Positions 58,412-64,000 of a DNA stretch of 64,000 nt are shown piece by piece (the first letter of the stretch is position 1; each line of letters opens with the position of its first letter). The DNA comes from Cupriavidus sp. WGlv3 (GTDB lineage Bacteria; Pseudomonadota; Gammaproteobacteria; Burkholderiales; Burkholderiaceae), in the NCBI RefSeq assembly GCF_023952475.1, contig NZ_JALHRX010000003.1, forward strand, positions 62,001-126,000, in the 5' to 3' direction. The position numbers were made by a program, and so were the translations under genes. The notes below the pieces were generated by a model. The model saw only the letters and a program-made list of their open reading frames with translations, had not been told where the DNA came from and made no database searches.

Positions 58412-59661
58412 GGCTGACCTCTGTATCCGCCGCGCCCAGCGCGGACGGTGTCTGGCACAACTGCCACCTGCTGCCCGACGCCGATCCCGCGCAGGCGATG
58501 CGCGATGCCGCGCTGGTGGTCGAGCACGGACGCATCGCCTGGCTTGGCGCGGCAGCGGATTTGCCCGAAGCCTGGCGCGGCGCGCCGCGGCATGATGCCG
58601 AGGGAGCCTGGATCACGCCGGGCCTCGTCGATTGCCACACGCACCTGGTCTACGGCGGCCAGCGTGCCGACGAATTCGCCATGCGCCTGGCCGGCGCGGG
58701 CTATGAAGAGATCGCGCGCGCCGGCGGCGGCATCGTCTCGACGGTGCGCGCCACGCGCGCCGCCGACGAAGACACGCTGTTCGCGCAGGCCGCGGCGCGC
58801 TTGCAGCCGCTGCTGGCCGAGGGCGTTACCGCCATCGAGATCAAGTCCGGCTATGGCCTGAACCTGGAAGCGGAGCGCAAGCAGTTGCGCGTGGCGCGCC
58901 GGCTGGGCGAGCATTTCGGCATCTCGGTCTACACCACCTTCCTCGGCGCGCACGCGCTGCCGCCGGAATACGCGGACCGTGCCGATGACTATATCGAGCT
59001 GGTCTGCAACACCATGCTGCCGGCGCTGGCCGAAGAGGGCCTGGTCGATGCCGTCGATGCCTTCTGCGAGTCGATCGGTTTCTCGATCGCGCAGACGGAA
59101 CGCGTGTTCGATGCCGCGGCGCGCCACGGGCTGCGCGTCAAGCTGCATGCGGAGCAGCTCAGCAACCTCGGCGGCGCCGCGCTGGCGGCACGCCACCGCG
59201 CGCTCTCGGCCGACCATCTCGAGCATCTGGACGAAGCAGGTGTGGCCGCGATGGCCGAAGCCGGAACGGTCGCGGTGCTGCTGCCGGGCGCCTACTACTT
59301 CCTGCGCGACACCAACCTGCCGCCGATCGCGCTGTTGCGCCAGTACGGCGTGCCGATGGCGATCTCCACCGACCACAACCCCGGCACCTCGCCGGTGACC
59401 TCGCTGCTGCTGATGATGAATATGGGCTGCACGCTGTTCCGCCTGACGGTGCCCGAAGCGCTGGCCGGCGTCACCGCGCACGCGGCGCGCGCGCTGGGCG
59501 CCGCCGATCGTCATGGGCGCGTGGCAGTGGGACGGGTGGCCGACTTCGCGCTGTGGCGCATCGATTCGCCCGCCGAGCTGGCCTACTGGTTCGGCCGCAA
59601 TCCGGTCGCGACGGTGGTGCGCCAGGGGCGCGTCCATGCCTGCGCGGGAGCCGCGGCATGA
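58408..59661 (+). CDS. hutI: imidazolonepropionase
   Basis: Opens the imidazolone ring to give formiminoglutamate. 417 aa amidohydrolase. Metal ligands in [43 protein letters not shown] and the late Asp of [13 protein letters not shown]. Starts at the ATG overlapping hutD, ends overlapping hutF. Confidence 0.96.
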   Translation: MRLTSVSAAPSADGVWHNCHLLPDADPAQAMRDAALVVEHGRIAWLGAAADLPEAWRGAPRHDAEGAWITPGLVDCHTHLVYGGQRADEFAMRLAGAGYEEIARAGGGIVSTVRATRAADEDTLFAQAAARLQPLLAEGVTAIEIKSGYGLNLEAERKQLRVARRLGEHFGISVYTTFLGAHALPPEYADRADDYIELVCNTMLPALAEEGLVDAVDAFCESIGFSIAQTERVFDAAARHGLRVKLHAEQLSNLGGAALAARHRALSADHLEHLDEAGVAAMAEAGTVAVLLPGAYYFLRDTNLPPIALLRQYGVPMAISTDHNPGTSPVTSLLLMMNMGCTLFRLTVPEALAGVTAHAARALGAADRHGRVAVGRVADFALWRIDSPAELAYWFGRNPVATVVRQGRVHACAGAAA

Positions 59662-61064
59662 GCGGCACGCACCTGTTCGCGCCGTTTGCGCTGCTGCCGG
59701 ATGGCTGGGCCCGCGACGTGCTGCTGGCCTGGGACGAGCACGGCCGCTTCACCGCCGTGCAGGCGGGGGCGGCGCCAGCCGCCGGCGTGCCGCAGGCGGC
59801 CGGTCCGGTGTTGCCGGGCATGCCCAACCTGCATTCGCACGCGTTCCAGCGCGGCTTTGCCGGCCTGACGGAATTCCGCAGCCGCCCGCAGGGCGACGAT
59901 CCGGCCGGCGCCGATTCGTTCTGGAGCTGGCGCACGCTGATGTACCGCTTCGCGCAGCGGCTCTCGCCCGACACACTGGAGGCGGTCGCGACCCAGCTCT
60001 ATGTCGAGATGCTGTGCGCGGGCTATACCAGCGTGTGCGAGTTCCACTACGTGCATCACGACGAAGGCGGCAGGCCCTATGCCGATGCCGGCGAGATGTC
60101 GCTGCGGCTGCTGCGCGCGGCGCAACGCACCGGCATCGGCATGACGCTGCTGCCGGTGCTGTACCAGAGCGCGGGCTTTGGCGGCCAGCCGCCGCTGGCC
60201 GCGCAGCAGCGCTTCCTGCACGACACCGATGCGATGCTGAGGTTGCTGGAACGGCTGCACCCGGCTTGCGCGCAGTCGGGCGCACGCCTCGGGCTGGCGC
60301 CGCACTCGCTGCGCGCCGTGCCGGAGGCCAGCCTGGTGCACGCGCTGGCGGGACTGCGCGCGATCGACGCGCAGGCGCCGGTCCATATCCATATCGCCGA
60401 GCAGCAGAAGGAGGTCGACGACTGCATCGCGTGGTCGGGCACGCGCCCGGTGACGTGGCTGTTCGACCATGTCGAAGTCGACGCGCGCTGGTGCCTGGTG
60501 CACGCCACCCACATGGACTGGGACGAGCGCCGGCGCCTGGCCCACAGCGGCGCGGTGGCCGGCATCTGCCCGACCACCGAGGCCAACCTGGGCGACGGCG
60601 TGTTCGAGGCCGCGCCCTACCTGGCACAGCAGGGCGCATGGGGCATCGGCTCGGACAGCCATGCCAGCGTCAGCGTGGCGGAGGAGCTGCGGTTGTTCGA
60701 ATACGGGCAGCGGCTTGGCCTGCAGCGGCGCAACGTGCTGGCATCCGACACGCACGCGCAGGTCGCGGACCGCCTCTACCTGGAAGCGGTGGCCGGTGGC
60801 GCACGTGCAGCGGGTCGCGTGGTGGCCGGACTGGCAGTAGGCCAGCAGGCCGACTTCGTGGTGCTGGACGGCGCGCATCCGACCCTGGCGGGGCTCGACG
60901 GGCCGCAGGCACTGGCCACGCACGTGTTCGCCGGCCATGGCCATGAGACACTAGCGGAAGTCCGCACTGCCGGCCGCAGCCGCGTGCAGCATGGCGCGCA
61001 TCCGCTGCAGGCGGAGGCCGGGCGCCTGTTCATCGCGGCACGCGCCAGCCTGCTGGCCGATTGA
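59658..61064 (+). CDS. hutF: formimidoylglutamate deiminase
   Basis: Converts formiminoglutamate to N-formylglutamate plus ammonia, the five-step hut route. 468 aa amidohydrolase. [16 protein letters not shown] (metal HxH), [40 protein letters not shown] and [16 protein letters not shown] are visible. Overlaps hutI. Its presence together with hutG shows the formylglutamate branch is used. Confidence 0.95.
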   Translation: MSGTHLFAPFALLPDGWARDVLLAWDEHGRFTAVQAGAAPAAGVPQAAGPVLPGMPNLHSHAFQRGFAGLTEFRSRPQGDDPAGADSFWSWRTLMYRFAQRLSPDTLEAVATQLYVEMLCAGYTSVCEFHYVHHDEGGRPYADAGEMSLRLLRAAQRTGIGMTLLPVLYQSAGFGGQPPLAAQQRFLHDTDAMLRLLERLHPACAQSGARLGLAPHSLRAVPEASLVHALAGLRAIDAQAPVHIHIAEQQKEVDDCIAWSGTRPVTWLFDHVEVDARWCLVHATHMDWDERRRLAHSGAVAGICPTTEANLGDGVFEAAPYLAQQGAWGIGSDSHASVSVAEELRLFEYGQRLGLQRRNVLASDTHAQVADRLYLEAVAGGARAAGRVVAGLAVGQQADFVVLDGAHPTLAGLDGPQALATHVFAGHGHETLAEVRTAGRSRVQHGAHPLQAEAGRLFIAARASLLAD

Positions 61065-61098
61065 AAACCGGGCGCACGCCCACTGCATCGCAACCACC

Positions 61099-61911
61099 AT
61101 GTCCTTTTCCACCGATACCCCCGCCTTCACCCTGCACCGGGGCACGCGCCCGCTGCTGGTATCGATGCCGCATGTCGGCACGCACCTGCCTGCATCGGTC
61201 TCGCAGCGCCTGACCGCCGAGGCCCGCACCGTGGCCGACACCGACTGGCACCTGGAACGCCTGTACGATTTCGCCCGCGAACTGGGCGCGTCGGTACTGG
61301 CGGCCACGCACTCGCGCTACGTGGTCGACCTGAACCGCCCGCCCGACAACGCCAACCTGTATCCCGGCCAGGACACCACCGGCCTGTGCCCGGTCGATAC
61401 CTTCGACAAGACGCCGCTCTATGCCGGCGGCAACGGTCCCGACGACGCCGAGATCGCCGCGCGCCGCGACGCGATCTGGCACCCGTACCACCAGGCGCTG
61501 GCCGCCGAGCTGGCACGCCTGAAGTCCGAGCATGGCACGATCGCGCTGTGGGACGCGCATTCGATCCGCTCAGTGCTGCCGCGCTTCTTCGACGGCAAGC
61601 TGCCCGACTTCAACCTCGGCACCGCCAACGGCGACAGCTGCGACGCCGCGCTGGCCGGCCGGCTGCTGGAGCAGGCCAGTGCGGTACCGGGCCACACCGC
61701 GGTGCTAAACGGGCGCTTCAAGGGCGGCTACATCACGCGGCAATACGGCAAGCCGGCCGATGGCGTGCACGCGGTGCAGCTGGAGCTGTCGCAGTGCGCC
61801 TACATGAGCGAGGTGTATCCGTTCGCCTATGACGAGGCGCGTGCCACGGCGCTGCAGCCGGCGCTGCGGGGCATGCTGGCGACGGTGCTGGAGTTTGTGG
61901 AATCGCGGTGA
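61099..61911 (+). CDS. hutG: N-formylglutamate deformylase
   Basis: Splits N-formylglutamate to glutamate and formate, last hut step. 270 aa, zinc hydrolase. PLLVSMPHVGTHLPASVSQ, DTDWHLERLYDFARELG, YVVDLNRPPDNANLYPGQDT and LWDAHSIRSVLPRFFDG are the family segments. ATG at 61099; the frame is open upstream but that part overlaps hutF's end. 34-bp gap after hutF. Confidence 0.95.
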   Translation: MSFSTDTPAFTLHRGTRPLLVSMPHVGTHLPASVSQRLTAEARTVADTDWHLERLYDFARELGASVLAATHSRYVVDLNRPPDNANLYPGQDTTGLCPVDTFDKTPLYAGGNGPDDAEIAARRDAIWHPYHQALAAELARLKSEHGTIALWDAHSIRSVLPRFFDGKLPDFNLGTANGDSCDAALAGRLLEQASAVPGHTAVLNGRFKGGYITRQYGKPADGVHAVQLELSQCAYMSEVYPFAYDEARATALQPALRGMLATVLEFVESR

Positions 61912-61935
61912 ATCTGGCGGGGTGCCGCTGACAGG

Positions 61936-61962
61936 AAAAGAAAAAGCCCGGCAATGCCGGGC
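61936..61962 (-). terminator. terminator of aspartate decarboxylase gene
   Basis: Minus strand GCCCGGC, loop, GCCGGGC then TTTTTCTTTTC. Located between hutG and the converging gene. Confidence 0.85.
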
Positions 61963-61982
61963 GTGAACACGTCAACGAAGGC

Positions 61983-64000
<2,018 letters not shown>

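Overview
The window is GC-rich betaproteobacterial chromosome. Protein sequences, gene order (mutL-miaA, ribF-ileS-lspA-coaBC-dut, clpS-clpA, liv operon, hut cluster) and codon use fit Burkholderiaceae, most likely Cupriavidus or a close Ralstonia relative; the genus is my inference. I see no tRNA, rRNA, CRISPR array, prophage, transposase or integrase. This is core chromosome, densely packed on both strands, with about 60 protein genes.

Layout. 1-6.0 kb: miaA (cut by the window edge) and mutL, a DedA membrane protein, a SirB1-type protein and the lipid II flippase murJ. 6.2-15 kb: rpsT, a DUF3579 protein, argF with an unusual leader, ppnP, murB, yajQ, a DUF192 protein, a small Lys-rich exported protein, a pseudouridine synthase, icd, a VOC protein and a cold-shock gene. 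15-20 kb: clpS-clpA, an orphan Bug-type binding protein and a second VOC protein. 20-26 kb (minus): the ribF, ileS, lspA, coaBC, dut group. 26-34 kb: a hybrid histidine kinase facing a LuxR-type response regulator, purN with an RsmB-type methyltransferase, an MscS channel and an acyl desaturase. 34-41 kb: NAD synthesis (nadA-nadC facing nadB), ribosomal proteins L28 and L33, radC, an SlpA-type isomerase and ispH. 41-47 kb: a complete branched-chain amino-acid ABC transporter operon, then a REP-like repeat pair. 47-50.7 kb: an argD-type aminotransferase with its own leader, a ferredoxin-type reductase and an NAD-dependent epimerase-like gene. 50.7-62 kb: the histidine-utilisation locus, an ABC transporter followed by hutC-hutH-hutU-hutD-hutI-hutF-hutG, running histidine to glutamate plus formate. 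62-64 kb: aspartate 4-decarboxylase and the end of the aspartate:alanine antiporter gene.

Regulation. The most striking observation is that two unlinked arginine-biosynthesis genes, argF (7.5 kb) and the argD-type gene (48.3 kb), are each preceded by a tiny Arg-rich open reading frame and a terminator-like hairpin with a T-run just before the gene. The argD leader also has a consensus-like TTGACA-N17-TATATT promoter and a possible antiterminator pairing. Both look like ribosome-mediated attenuators sensing arginyl-tRNA supply. A second palindrome, TCTTATATAAGA, occurs upstream of icd and in the DUF3579/argF gap. The hut locus carries three HutC-like operators, one inside the spacer of a good sigma-70 promoter. 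Several genes (clpS, purN, the epimerase-like gene, the argD leader peptide) have a -10 hexamer 6-7 nt before the ATG, suggesting leaderless transcripts.
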